From Candidatus Woesearchaeota archaeon (GTDB taxonomy: Archaea > Nanobdellota > Nanobdellia > Woesearchaeales > DSVV01), in NCBI GenBank assembly GCA_018657385.1, contig JABHXF010000011.1, positions 1-32,885 on the forward strand: 32,885 bases of DNA, read 5' to 3'. The notes below the pieces were generated by a model that searched no databases, had not been told where the DNA came from, and saw only the letters and a program-made list of their open reading frames with translations. Below are positions 8,409 through 16,182 of this stretch, piece by piece. The translations under genes and the position numbers were made by a program. Every line of letters begins with the position of its first letter. Position 1 is the stretch's first letter.

Positions 8409-9266
8409 ATGAAAGAACGTGTTACACTAACTTTAGATACAAATTTGTTAGCAAAGATTGACAAAAAAGTAGATGGATTTAAAATCAAAAATAGGAGTCA
8501 TTCTATTGAATTAATGTGTATGAAAGCATTAGGTGAATCTGCTCCTAAACTAGGTTTAATATTAGCTGGTGGCAAAGGCACAAGATTAAAACCAATAACC
8601 GATGAGATTCCAAAACCATTATTACCTATTTTGGGAAAACCAGTAATTGAATATACTTTAGATTTATTTAAGCAATTTGGAATTACAAAAGTTCTTCTTT
8701 CTATTGGTTATATGGGTGATATGGTTAAAGAACATTTTGGAGATGGGAGAAAATTTGGGCTAGAGATAATTTATGTTGAAGAAGATAAACCTCAAGGAAC
8801 AGGTGGTCCATTAAGAATTGCAAAAGAACATTTAACTGAAACCTTTGTTATGTGTAATGCTGATGAATTAAAAGATGTTAATCTAGATGATATGTATTTA
8901 TTTCATAAAGAAAACAAAGCAATTGGAACAATTGCACTAACAACAGTTCAAGATCCTAGTGCCTATGGTGTTGCTAAGTTACAGGGCAATAAAATTTTAG
9001 AGTTTATTGAAAAACCTAAAAAAGAAGATGCACCATCTAACTTAATTAATTCAGGTTTATATATTCTAGAACCAGAAGTTTTAAATTATGTTCCAGAAGG
9101 TGAAGAACCAGTTTCCATTGAAAGAGATGTTTTTCCTAAACTAGCAGAAGCAGGTAAGTTATTTGGTTATCATTTTGCTGGGCAATGGTTTGATACAGGA
9201 TCATTAGAAAGATTTGATACTGCAAGAAAAAACTGGAAAGGTTTTAGCTGGGAGAAAAAAGAATAA
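8409..9266 (+). CDS. Ribbon-helix-helix domain fused to sugar-1-phosphate nucleotidyltransferase
   Basis: Two domains in 285 residues. Residues 1-44 (KERVTLTLDTNLLAKIDKKV … KNRSHSIELMCMKALG) have the pattern of a CopG/Arc-type ribbon-helix-helix DNA-binding domain: a short beta strand, then two helices with an NRSHSIE turn. Residues 47-285 are an NTP transferase: LAGGKGTRLKP at 52-62, KPLLPILGKP at 69-78, PQGTGG at 128-133, metal-site D152 in CNADEL, and FIEKPK at 199-204. It most resembles short mannose-1-phosphate guanylyltransferases (ManC/GMPP-like), though glucose-1-phosphate nucleotidyltransferase is possible. The phosphomannomutase gene 50 bases downstream supports GDP-mannose synthesis. 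The fusion suggests it may also bind DNA, perhaps its own control region. Confidence 0.9.
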   Translation: MKERVTLTLDTNLLAKIDKKVDGFKIKNRSHSIELMCMKALGESAPKLGLILAGGKGTRLKPITDEIPKPLLPILGKPVIEYTLDLFKQFGITKVLLSIGYMGDMVKEHFGDGRKFGLEIIYVEEDKPQGTGGPLRIAKEHLTETFVMCNADELKDVNLDDMYLFHKENKAIGTIALTTVQDPSAYGVAKLQGNKILEFIEKPKKEDAPSNLINSGLYILEPEVLNYVPEGEEPVSIERDVFPKLAEAGKLFGYHFAGQWFDTGSLERFDTARKNWKGFSWEKKE

Positions 9267-9316
9267 TTAAAATAAATAATTATTCAAATACTTATATAAT
9301 CAAATGAGGTGTTTTT

Positions 9317-10645
9317 ATGTCTATATTCAAAGCATATGATATAAGGGGTATTTATCCTACAGAGTTGAATGAAAATACTGCTTATAATGTTGGTAGGGCT
9401 TTTATTATTTTTACAGGTGCAAAAGAAGTTTGTGTTGGTCAAGATGCAAGAAAAACTTCTCCTAAACTTTTTGATGCATTAACTAAAGGAATAACTGATC
9501 AAGGTGCTAATGTTATTGATATTGGATTATGTTCAACACCTTTATTTTATTTTGCAACAAAAAATTATGCTTCAGGAATTATGGTAACTGCTTCTCATAA
9601 TCCTGCAGAATATAATGGATTCAAGCTTTGTAATGGTGGTACGCATCCAATTAGTGGAGAAACAGGTATAAAAGATATTGAGAAGATGGTTATCACAAAT
9701 AATTTTAAAGATGTTGTTTCTAAAGGTAGTATTTCTAAACATGATTATCTGAATGAATTTATTGATTTCTGTTTGAAACATAAGGGAGAAATAAAGTCTA
9801 TGAAAATTGTTATTGATACAGCAAATGGTATGGGCGGGTATGTTTTCCCCAGAATCTTTGAAAAGCTTCCACAACTAGAGATTATACCACTTTTTTCAGA
9901 AATTGATATGAGCTTTCCAAATCATGAGGCTAATCCTTTAAAGCCAGAAAACATGGTTGATTTACAAAAAGCTGTTATTGAAAATAAAGCTGACTTAGGC
10001 ATTGCTATTGATGGTGATTCTGATAGGGCAATGTTTGTTGATGAAAATGGGGATGCAATAAGTTCTGATTTTGTTACAGCATTATTGGGATTAGAATTAT
10101 TAAAAGAAAAACCAAATGCTGCTATGGGTTATGATGTACGGAGTTCTAAAATTGTGAAAGAGATTTGGGCTGAAAATGGTGCAAAACCTTTTGTAACAAG
10201 GGTAGGTCATGCTTTAATTAAAGAGATGATGAGGACAGAAAATTCTTTTTTTGCAGGAGAACTTTCAGGCCATTATTATTTTCAAGAGATGGGGTACACA
10301 GAGAATACAATTTTGGCAACATTAATTATGTTAAATCTGATTTCAAAGGAAAATAAAACCTTATCTGAAATTGTTAAACCATTAAAGAAATATTTTCAAT
10401 CAGGCGAGATTAATTTTGAAGTTGAAGATAAAATGGCAAAGATGAAAGAACTTGAAGAGCTTTATAAAAATAAAGGTGCACTTAATACACATTGGCTTGA
10501 TGGCATAACTGTTGAGTTTGAAGATTGGTGGTTTAATGTAAGACCATCTAACACAGAACCTTTGTTAAGACTTAATTTAGAATCCAATACAAAAGAATTA
10601 CAGGATGAAATGTTTGAAGAATTGAAAAAAATTATTGAAAGTTAG
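9317..10645 (+). CDS. manB: Phosphomannomutase/phosphoglucomutase
   Basis: Alpha-D-phosphohexomutase of 442 residues that interconverts hexose 6- and 1-phosphates, here most likely mannose, feeding the nucleotidyltransferase upstream. The phospho-serine loop TASHNP places the catalytic Ser at 93, the metal loop is DGDSDR at 232-237, the sugar loop is GELSGHYYF (about 313-321) and the phosphate-binding loop is RPSNTEP near the C-terminus (about 416-422). The opening FKAYDIRGIYPTEL is typical. GAGGTG precedes the ATG. Substrate choice (mannose, glucose or both) cannot be read. Its stop is convergent with the transglutaminase-like gene, 57 bases away. Confidence 0.94.
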   Translation: MSIFKAYDIRGIYPTELNENTAYNVGRAFIIFTGAKEVCVGQDARKTSPKLFDALTKGITDQGANVIDIGLCSTPLFYFATKNYASGIMVTASHNPAEYNGFKLCNGGTHPISGETGIKDIEKMVITNNFKDVVSKGSISKHDYLNEFIDFCLKHKGEIKSMKIVIDTANGMGGYVFPRIFEKLPQLEIIPLFSEIDMSFPNHEANPLKPENMVDLQKAVIENKADLGIAIDGDSDRAMFVDENGDAISSDFVTALLGLELLKEKPNAAMGYDVRSSKIVKEIWAENGAKPFVTRVGHALIKEMMRTENSFFAGELSGHYYFQEMGYTENTILATLIMLNLISKENKTLSEIVKPLKKYFQSGEINFEVEDKMAKMKELEELYKNKGALNTHWLDGITVEFEDWWFNVRPSNTEPLLRLNLESNTKELQDEMFEELKKIIES

Positions 10646-10702
10646 AAATAAATATTTTTAAATTTTCTTTTTCATTTGTTAAGTAACATAATTATATTTA
10701 AT

Positions 10703-11875
10703 TTATTCTCCATCAATTCCTTCAATTAATGCATTTTTTGTTTCTGCTAATTCTTCATTGAAAATGGAATACCCTAACCACTCCTTATATTCATCAGAAA
10801 ACAAATACAAATCATTATCAGTTATTACAATATTAATATATGAATATAATTCTTTATGGTTTTTTTCATTGATTAAAAAAATATTTGATGATTCATCATT
10901 AACTTTTCCTAAGTATATTCCATTTTGTGGTTCAATTAATGGTGCATTATTTAATAACTCTAAATCATTAATGTTTTCAATTTTTTCTTTTGTAAACCCA
11001 ATAATACAATGTCCTGAAATACTACCTCTAACAAAATCATATAAATAACCACAAACAATATTTGGATAAATATAACCTTTTTCTAAATCAATGTCTGTTC
11101 CTCCTTGTATATACCACATATTACTATATTCTACTCCATAAGTTTCTTCAGGATCTTCACTTCCTTGCCAAGCTTCAATTGTAAAACGATCAACTCCATT
11201 TTTTAAGCATTGATCTAATATATAATTAAATTCTGCTTTATAAAATAATGAATAATCTTCACAATCCCCTCCTTTATTTCCTAAAAACTCTTGAATTGAT
11301 TGTAATTGATCAACTTCGTTGCTTGTTACATAGTCATACATATAATTTAATCCTAATCTTTCTTTATTGATAAAGAAGAAACATCCAGTTTTAATTCTGC
11401 ATGTATGTTCTGTTATTTTATAACAATTTCCAGGTCTTAAATAATATTCTATTTTTTCATTTTTAATCTCTGAATTGTCTTTTACCCACTCCATTGAATC
11501 TTCAATCTCGTCTTGGTAAACATTAATTTTCCCAATTGTTTTTTTAACTTCTTCAATTAATAAATCATGTCTTTCAGTAAGTTTTTTATGTTTCTGTTCA
11601 ATATTTCCTAAACTAGATTGAACTTCTTGTTTTTCTTTTTCTATTGCTGTTAGATTTTCACTAAGTGAAACAAGAGATGTTTCAGTTGTTTCTTTATAAT
11701 CAGAATATTCTTGATCCAATGAATTATAATTTTCTTTAAGTTGTTTATGCTGGGCTTGAATATAAAATAATCCAACTCCTAAACTAATTAAACAAATCAT
11801 TAAAACAATTAATATGATATAATTAGATCTCTGATAACTATATCTTACTTTTTCCTCTTTTATTTTCATAATCAT
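10703..11875 (-). CDS. Membrane-anchored coiled-coil protein with transglutaminase-like motif
   Basis: 390 residues in three parts. Residues 18-40 form one membrane segment after a basic N-terminus. Residues about 42-130 are rich in Lys, Glu and Gln with heptad-like spacing and look like a coiled coil projecting outside. Residues about 150-390 hold the motif GGDCEDYSLFYKAEF (C205 within it), the Cys region of transglutaminase-like peptidases, and a His at 289 (SGHCIIGF) followed by D353/D355 that could complete a triad. There are seven other Cys in the C-terminal part, some possibly in disulfides (C151, C159, C165). It may be a cell-surface protease or cross-linking enzyme, but activity is not established. 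A TATA-like AAATTTATTA lies about 25 bases before the ATG. Confidence 0.75.
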   Translation of the reverse strand: MIMKIKEEKVRYSYQRSNYIILIVLMICLISLGVGLFYIQAQHKQLKENYNSLDQEYSDYKETTETSLVSLSENLTAIEKEKQEVQSSLGNIEQKHKKLTERHDLLIEEVKKTIGKINVYQDEIEDSMEWVKDNSEIKNEKIEYYLRPGNCYKITEHTCRIKTGCFFFINKERLGLNYMYDYVTSNEVDQLQSIQEFLGNKGGDCEDYSLFYKAEFNYILDQCLKNGVDRFTIEAWQGSEDPEETYGVEYSNMWYIQGGTDIDLEKGYIYPNIVCGYLYDFVRGSISGHCIIGFTKEKIENINDLELLNNAPLIEPQNGIYLGKVNDESSNIFLINEKNHKELYSYINIVITDNDLYLFSDEYKEWLGYSIFNEELAETKNALIEGIDGE

Positions 11876-11941
11876 ATTCAGAACAAAAGTAGTTAATAAA
11901 TTTTACTATCTTTTAGTTTATTATTTTTTAATTATCCATAA

Positions 11942-11952
11942 ATTATATAAAC
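11942..11952 (+). promoter_or_regulatory. TATA box for four-segment membrane protein
   Basis: ATTATATAAAC lies 23-33 bases before the ATG at 11975, which selects that codon over the ATG at 11963 as the start of a leaderless mRNA. Confidence 0.5.
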
Positions 11953-11974
11953 AACATATTTCATGACATATTTC

Positions 11975-12550
11975 ATGGGATTAAGAAAGACTTTTTTGGC
12001 AATTGGGATTGCAATAATTTTTGCATTATTCATAGGTTATGGATTGTATGTTTTTTATGAAATGCCAAAGGGTTCTTATGGGCAAGATTGTTATGAAGAG
12101 TTTAAGTGTTATGATCTTTCTAATTGTACAAAAGAAGTTGTTGTAGAAGATAGGATGGAAAATGAAGAACAAACTATGCCTGTTCCTGTTGAAGCTGATC
12201 CCTTTTGTCATGAAAAATTATATGATTCTAAAGAATATCAAGAATGTGAAGAAAAAAGAGATGAATGTAGAGAAAATGCATTACTTGTTTCACCACAATA
12301 TGCTCATGCAAGATTCAACTTTTTTGCATTATTAATTTTTGCTGCAATTGCATTAATTGTTGGTGTTTATCTTAAAAATTTAGAAGGTATTGGTTCTGGT
12401 TTTATCGGTGGTGGTATCTTACTTATATTATGGTCCCTACCATATACTAATCTTTATTGGTTTAATTGGAACAAATATATTAAATTAGCTGCATTAGGTC
12501 TAATTTTAGTACTTTTGATTTATTTAGGTTATAAGAAATTGGAGAAATAG
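11975..12550 (+). CDS. Membrane protein with Cys-rich external loop
   Basis: Unknown function. From the ATG at 11975 (191 residues) there is an N-terminal membrane segment at about 5-26, a soluble stretch of about 85 residues with six Cys (CYEEFKCYDLSNC, then FCHEKLY, ECEEKRDEC), and three more hydrophobic segments (about 111-130, 139-155, 166-183), ending in a basic YKKLEK tail. The Cys pairs in an extracytoplasmic loop suggest disulfides. The ATG at 11963 would add four residues; the TATA spacing favours 11975. No family is recognised; a role in the cell envelope is plausible only from topology. Confidence 0.75.
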   Translation: MGLRKTFLAIGIAIIFALFIGYGLYVFYEMPKGSYGQDCYEEFKCYDLSNCTKEVVVEDRMENEEQTMPVPVEADPFCHEKLYDSKEYQECEEKRDECRENALLVSPQYAHARFNFFALLIFAAIALIVGVYLKNLEGIGSGFIGGGILLILWSLPYTNLYWFNWNKYIKLAALGLILVLLIYLGYKKLEK

Positions 12551-12633
12551 TTATATATTAATATTGTATTCTTTCTAATTTATGTATTTAATAATAATTC
12601 ATATATTAATATAATTTTAATATAAAACAACAA

Positions 12634-12643
12634 TATTTATAAA
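12634..12643 (+). promoter_or_regulatory. TATA box of RNase P-proteasome-exosome operon
   Basis: TATTTATAAA, predicting transcription from about 12662-12668 and a leader of about 60 bases before the pop5 start at 12725. Confidence 0.6.
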
Positions 12644-12666
12644 CAATAATAATATCCTCTCCTTTG

Positions 12667-12708
12667 ATGAGAAAGAAGGAGAAGAATGAAATTGTTTTTC
12701 TCCACTAA
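12667..12708 (+). other. Putative 13-codon leaderless upstream reading frame in pop5 leader
   Basis: ATG at 12667 falls at the transcription start predicted from the TATA box. It encodes a basic 13-residue peptide (MRKKEKNEIVFLH) and stops with TAA at 12706-12708, inside the hairpin at 12701-12719. It could be chance; the positional coincidence with both the start point and the hairpin is the only evidence. Confidence 0.3.
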
Positions 12709-12719
12709 AATACAGTGGA
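12701..12719 (+). promoter_or_regulatory. Leader hairpin just before pop5
   Basis: TCCACT (12701-12706) pairs perfectly with AGTGGA (12714-12719) around a 7-base loop, ending four bases before the AGGTGAT ribosome site of pop5. It could hinder or regulate initiation of the whole operon. A second possible stem (12658-12664 with 12676-12682, seven pairs) overlaps the predicted transcription start. Confidence 0.45.
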
Positions 12720-12724
12720 TTTAG

Positions 12725-13066
12725 GTGATCAAAATTAAATTAAAACCTGTTTTACCAACATTAAGGGAAAAAAAGCGTTATTTGTCTTTTAAAGTTCATT
12801 CTAAGGATAAAATGGCTTCAAATTTGGTAAAGGGTGCTATTAAAAGCTCTATGTTAAAATATGTTGGTGAGTTAGGAACATCTGAAGCTGGATTAATGTT
12901 TATGGATAAATTATATGATCAAAAAACACAGATTGGTGTAATAAAAGTTGCTAATAAACATGTAGATTCATTAAAAATCAGTTTAGCTTTAATAGATAAA
13001 ATTAATAAATCTAATGTTATTGTTAGAAGCATAAAAACATCAGGTATGATTAATAGAATGAAATAA
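12725..13066 (+). CDS. rnp2: RNase P protein component 2 (Pop5/Rnp2)
   Basis: Protein subunit of archaeal RNase P, which trims tRNA 5' leaders; Pop5 pairs with Rpp30. The N-terminal LKPVLPTLREKKRYLSFKV is the hallmark of the family (PTLReKkRYi.F), and the 113-residue length is normal. First gene of the operon that continues with the proteasome alpha subunit and exosome genes, an order known in many archaea. The start is uncertain: GTG at 12725 lies inside the AGGTGAT element itself; by analogy with AGGTGATAAAATG elsewhere in the window, the codon at the expected distance is ATT (12735). The GTG start is kept because it gives the usual N-terminus. Confidence 0.93.
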   Translation: MIKIKLKPVLPTLREKKRYLSFKVHSKDKMASNLVKGAIKSSMLKYVGELGTSEAGLMFMDKLYDQKTQIGVIKVANKHVDSLKISLALIDKINKSNVIVRSIKTSGMINRMK

Positions 13067-13112
13067 AATAATAAAGTTGATAATCAAAATAAAATTAATC
13101 AAAATAAAATAA

Positions 13113-13148
13113 ACAAAAATATAAAATAGGTGATAAAATGCAACCAAT
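13113..13148 (+). repeat. 36-bp direct repeat, copy 1 (psmA leader)
   Basis: Identical to 13208-13243. It includes the ribosome site AGGTGATAAA, an ATG and the next ten bases, so it duplicates the psmA translation start 95 bases upstream of the real one. A 15-bp A/T-rich tandem repeat (about 13082-13111) precedes it. Confidence 0.95.
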
Positions 13149-13224
13149 ACAACCAAAATCTTCGATTTTAGAGCATTGTTTGCATTTTCACAATAATAAA
13201 AGTAAACACAAAAATATAAAATAG
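13138..13224 (+). CDS. Upstream reading frame of 28 aa in psmA leader
   Basis: Begins at the duplicated start with the same ribosome site as psmA and the same first residues (MQPI versus MQPM). It encodes 28 residues with a His/Asn/Lys-rich end and stops with TAG eight bases before the psmA ATG, within psmA's own ribosome site. Ribosomes leaving it could re-initiate on psmA. It is probably translated given the strong signal, but the peptide may have no function of its own. The palindrome AAAATCTTCGATTTT is inside it at 13155-13169. Confidence 0.4.
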   Translation: MQPIQPKSSILEHCLHFHNNKSKHKNIK

Positions 13225-13243
13225 GTGATAAAATGCAACCAAT
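13208..13243 (+). repeat. 36-bp direct repeat, copy 2 (psmA start)
   Basis: Second copy of the repeat at 13113-13148; it contains the true psmA ribosome site and ATG (13233). The 59 bases between the copies match neither flank, so this is an insertion between duplicated ends rather than a plain tandem duplication. Confidence 0.95.
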
Positions 13244-13970
13244 GAGTCATCAAATGATGGGATATGATAGGGCTATTACAATGTTTAGTCCAGATGGAAG
13301 ATTATTACAAGTAGAATATGCAAAAAAGACAGTAAAACAAGGTTCAACAGCTCTTGGCATGGTATGCAAAGATGGTGTTGTTTTAATTACAGATAAAAGA
13401 ATTGTTGATAGTTTAGTTGTTCCAGAATCTGTTGAAAAAATATTCATGATTGATAATCATATTGCAGCAACTGCTTCAGGAATAATTAGTGATGCTCGTG
13501 TTTTAATTGAAAGGGCACAAATAAAAGCTCAACAACACAGAGTTACATTTGATAGTCCAATTGATACTTTAGTAATTGTTAAAGATATGTGCAATTTAAA
13601 ACAAATTTGTACTCAAAGTGGAGGTTTAAGACCATTTGGTGTCTCTATTTTAGCTGCAGGTATTGATAATGAAGAACCAAAGTTATTTGAAACTGATCCA
13701 ACTGGAATTTTTTTCCAATATAATGCAAGTGTTATAGGTGAAGGAGAAACAGAAATTGAAGAACTATTGCATAAAGAGTATAAAAAAGAAATGACAATTG
13801 AAGATGGTTTAAAATTAGGTGTAAAAGCATTAACAATGGTTGTCGACAAAAATTTCAATGTTGATAGACTTGATTGTGTTTATATCAAAACCACTGACAA
13901 AATATTTACACGAGTTCCAAAAGATAAATTATCACTCATTTTAAATGAGGTTAAGAAAAAAAAGAAATAA
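13233..13970 (+). CDS. psmA: 20S proteasome alpha subunit
   Basis: Forms the outer rings of the archaeal 20S proteasome and its gate. The opening YDRAITMFSPDGRLLQVEYA (residues 9-28) is the alpha-subunit signature; the family is not catalytic and lacks the N-terminal Thr of beta subunits. Further matches are GIISDARVLIERAQ and GGLRPFGVSILAAG. Length 245 is usual. The C-terminus is a run of lysines. AATAGGTGATAAA precedes the ATG. It follows pop5 by 166 bases, of which about 95 come from a duplicated start region. No beta subunit is in the window. Confidence 0.97.
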   Translation: MQPMSHQMMGYDRAITMFSPDGRLLQVEYAKKTVKQGSTALGMVCKDGVVLITDKRIVDSLVVPESVEKIFMIDNHIAATASGIISDARVLIERAQIKAQQHRVTFDSPIDTLVIVKDMCNLKQICTQSGGLRPFGVSILAAGIDNEEPKLFETDPTGIFFQYNASVIGEGETEIEELLHKEYKKEMTIEDGLKLGVKALTMVVDKNFNVDRLDCVYIKTTDKIFTRVPKDKLSLILNEVKKKKK

Positions 13971-14029
13971 TCTTAAGAAAAGATAATCAAATAATTAAAT
14001 CATTGAAATGAATAAACAAAAAGGTAAAA

Positions 14030-14743
14030 ATGGTAAATGTTGACAAAGCTGTTATAGCAAGGCTAAAGAAAGATGGGAAAGATTTTGAAATCTTAGTAGA
14101 TTGTGATAATGCTATTTCTTTTAAACAAGGAAACTCAATTAGTTTAAAAGATGTTTTAGCAGACGACAAAATTTTTACAGACTCAAAAAAAGGATTAGTT
14201 GCTTCTGAATCTTCATTAACAACTATTTTTGGAACAAGCAATATAGATGATGTTGCAAAAATTATTATTAATGACGGAGATATACAATTAACTTCAGAGT
14301 TTAGAGCAAAGTTAAGAGAACAAAAAAGAAAGAGAATCTTAACACATATTCATAGGAATGGTATTGATCCTAAAACAGGATTACCTCATCCAATTCAAAG
14401 GTTAGAATTAGCATTTGATGAAGCAAGAATAAAAATTGATGAAAACTTGCAAGAGGACAAACAAATACAAGATATACTTAAAAAACTACAACCAGTGTTA
14501 CCAATTTCATTTGCATTAAAAGAAATTGCAATCAAGGTGCCAGCACAACCAGCAGCAAAATCATATGGTCCAATAATGAATGTTTTTAATTCAATGGGCA
14601 AAGTTTTGAAAAATGAATGGTTAAATGATGGTTCTTGGGCAGCAGTTGTTGAAATTCCAGCAGGAATGCAGAATGATCTTTTTGACAAATTAAATGGATT
14701 AACACAAGGAACAGTTGAAACAAAAATCTTGAATACAAAATAA
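14030..14743 (+). CDS. Ribosome maturation protein SBDS/Sdo1
   Basis: Archaeal SBDS homologue; with EF-2-like GTPases it releases the anti-association factor aIF6 from new large subunits. Three domains fit the family: FYSH domain at about 1-85 (VIARLKKDGKDFEILVDCDNA …), a helical middle around 90-160 (EFRAKLREQKRKRILTHI, then NGIDPKTGLPHPIQRLELA) and a C-terminal ferredoxin-like domain at about 165-237. Length is 237. AAGGTAAAA precedes the ATG at 14030. It is followed 12 bases later by rrp4, the standard archaeal neighbour. Confidence 0.96.
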   Translation: MVNVDKAVIARLKKDGKDFEILVDCDNAISFKQGNSISLKDVLADDKIFTDSKKGLVASESSLTTIFGTSNIDDVAKIIINDGDIQLTSEFRAKLREQKRKRILTHIHRNGIDPKTGLPHPIQRLELAFDEARIKIDENLQEDKQIQDILKKLQPVLPISFALKEIAIKVPAQPAAKSYGPIMNVFNSMGKVLKNEWLNDGSWAAVVEIPAGMQNDLFDKLNGLTQGTVETKILNTK

Positions 14744-14755
14744 AGGTGCAGAAAA

Positions 14756-15448
14756 ATGGGAAAATTAATAGTTGAAAATAAAACAATTGTCGTTCCTGGA
14801 GAAACACTAGCAGAAGGTATGGATTACCTGCCAGGTAACGGAACATATAGAATTGGTGAAAAAATTCTAGCAGAGAAATTAGGTTTAGTTAATGTAGATG
14901 GAAGAGCATTGAAATTAATTCCACTTGCAGGAAGATATTCTCCTAAAATCAATGATACAATCATTGCAAAAGTTATAGATGTTACTCTCAATGGTTGGCG
15001 TCTAGAAACAAACTCAGCTTATACAGCAATGTTGCCAGTAAAAGATGCAACTGCTCAATATATTGCTAGGGGAGCAAACTTAACTGCTTTTTTTGATATT
15101 GGTGATCATGTTGTTGCAAAAATTACAAATGTTACAAGTCAAAAATTAGTTGATGTTAGCACAAAAGGACCTGGCTTAAGAAAATTAGCAGGTGGAAGAA
15201 TCATTGGAGTTAATCCGTACAAAGTACCAAGAATTATTGGTAAACAAGGTAGTATGGTTAGCATGATTAAAGATGCAACAAACTGTAAAATTACTGTTGG
15301 TCAAAATGGATTCATTTGGATTGATGGTGAGCCAAAAGAAATTTTAAGAGCAGTTAATGCAGTTAGAATGATTGATGAAAATTCACACATGAAGGGGCTT
15401 ACAGATAAAGTAAAAGAGTTTCTCCAAGTAGGAGGTGAAGCAAAATGA
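14756..15448 (+). CDS. rrp4: Exosome RNA-binding subunit Rrp4
   Basis: Cap subunit of the archaeal exosome that binds RNA and feeds it to the Rrp41-Rrp42 ring. The order is N-terminal domain (about 1-55, VPGETLAEGMDYLPGNGTYR), S1 RNA-binding domain (about 62-135) and KH domain (about 150-205, with VPRIIGKQGSMVSMI and ITVGQNGFIWIDG). Length 230 is normal. AAAGGTGCAG precedes the ATG. The last four bases overlap the rrp41 start (ATGA), showing translational coupling. Confidence 0.96.
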   Translation: MGKLIVENKTIVVPGETLAEGMDYLPGNGTYRIGEKILAEKLGLVNVDGRALKLIPLAGRYSPKINDTIIAKVIDVTLNGWRLETNSAYTAMLPVKDATAQYIARGANLTAFFDIGDHVVAKITNVTSQKLVDVSTKGPGLRKLAGGRIIGVNPYKVPRIIGKQGSMVSMIKDATNCKITVGQNGFIWIDGEPKEILRAVNAVRMIDENSHMKGLTDKVKEFLQVGGEAK

Positions 15449-16182
15449 GTTATACTAAAAGAAAAGATAACAGGGGCTTTGACGACTTCAGAAAAGTTGA
15501 AGCAAAAGCAGGTGTTATAAAAAACGCAGATGGTTCAGCATATTTTAAAATTGGAAATACTATTGCATATGCAGCTGTTTATGGACCAAGAGAATTATAT
15601 CCAAGGTTTCTTCAAAATCCAACAAAAGGGATTTTAAGATGTAATTATAATATGATGCCATTTTCAGGAATGGGTGAAAGAGTTAGACCTGGACCAAGTA
15701 GAAGATCAAAAGAAATTTCAATGGTTACACAAAAAGCATTAATTCCTGTTTTGGATTTATCAGAATATCCTAATGCAGTTGTTGATGTTTTTATTGAACT
15801 TACAGAAACAGATGCTGGTTCAAGATGTGCAGGTATTTGTGCTGCTTCAATGGCTTTAGCAGATGCAGGATTAAAAATGAGAGATCTTGTAACAGCAGTT
15901 TCAGTTGGTAAAGTTGATGATAAAGTTGTTGTAGATCTTGACTATGCTGAAGAAGCTTATGAAGATGGCCATGTTGCAGATATTCCTATTGCATATATTC
16001 CATCAACTGGAGAATTTTCACTTCTTCAAATGGATGGTATAATCTCAACTGATGAATTTATTGAGGCATTAACATTAGCAAAAAAAGCAATGCCACGTCT
16101 TTACGAGATACAGAAAAAGGCATTGAAAGAAAAATATTTATTATTTCATGGAAATGAAGAGAAAGGTGAAAAAAATGAGTAA
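15445..16182 (+). CDS. rrp41: Exosome catalytic subunit Rrp41
   Basis: RNase PH-fold subunit with the phosphorolytic site of the exosome, degrading or tailing RNA 3' ends. Core motifs include GSAYFKIGNTIAYAAVYGPRE near residues 31-51, RPGPSRRSKEISM near 87-99, ELTETDAGSRCAGICAASMALADAG near 123-147, and VVDLDYAEEAYEDGHVADIP, which supplies the acidic catalytic residues. It has the longer N-terminus FDDFRKVEAKAG typical of Rrp41. Length 245. The start overlaps the rrp4 stop and its stop overlaps the rrp42 start. Confidence 0.96.
   Translation: MSYTKRKDNRGFDDFRKVEAKAGVIKNADGSAYFKIGNTIAYAAVYGPRELYPRFLQNPTKGILRCNYNMMPFSGMGERVRPGPSRRSKEISMVTQKALIPVLDLSEYPNAVVDVFIELTETDAGSRCAGICAASMALADAGLKMRDLVTAVSVGKVDDKVVVDLDYAEEAYEDGHVADIPIAYIPSTGEFSLLQMDGIISTDEFIEALTLAKKAMPRLYEIQKKALKEKYLLFHGNEEKGEKNE

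Noticed and set aside
12661-12730. Possible C/D box RNA (TTGATGAG resembles a C box)
   Set aside because: No D or D' box at the right spacing; the stretch is better explained as the pop5 leader.
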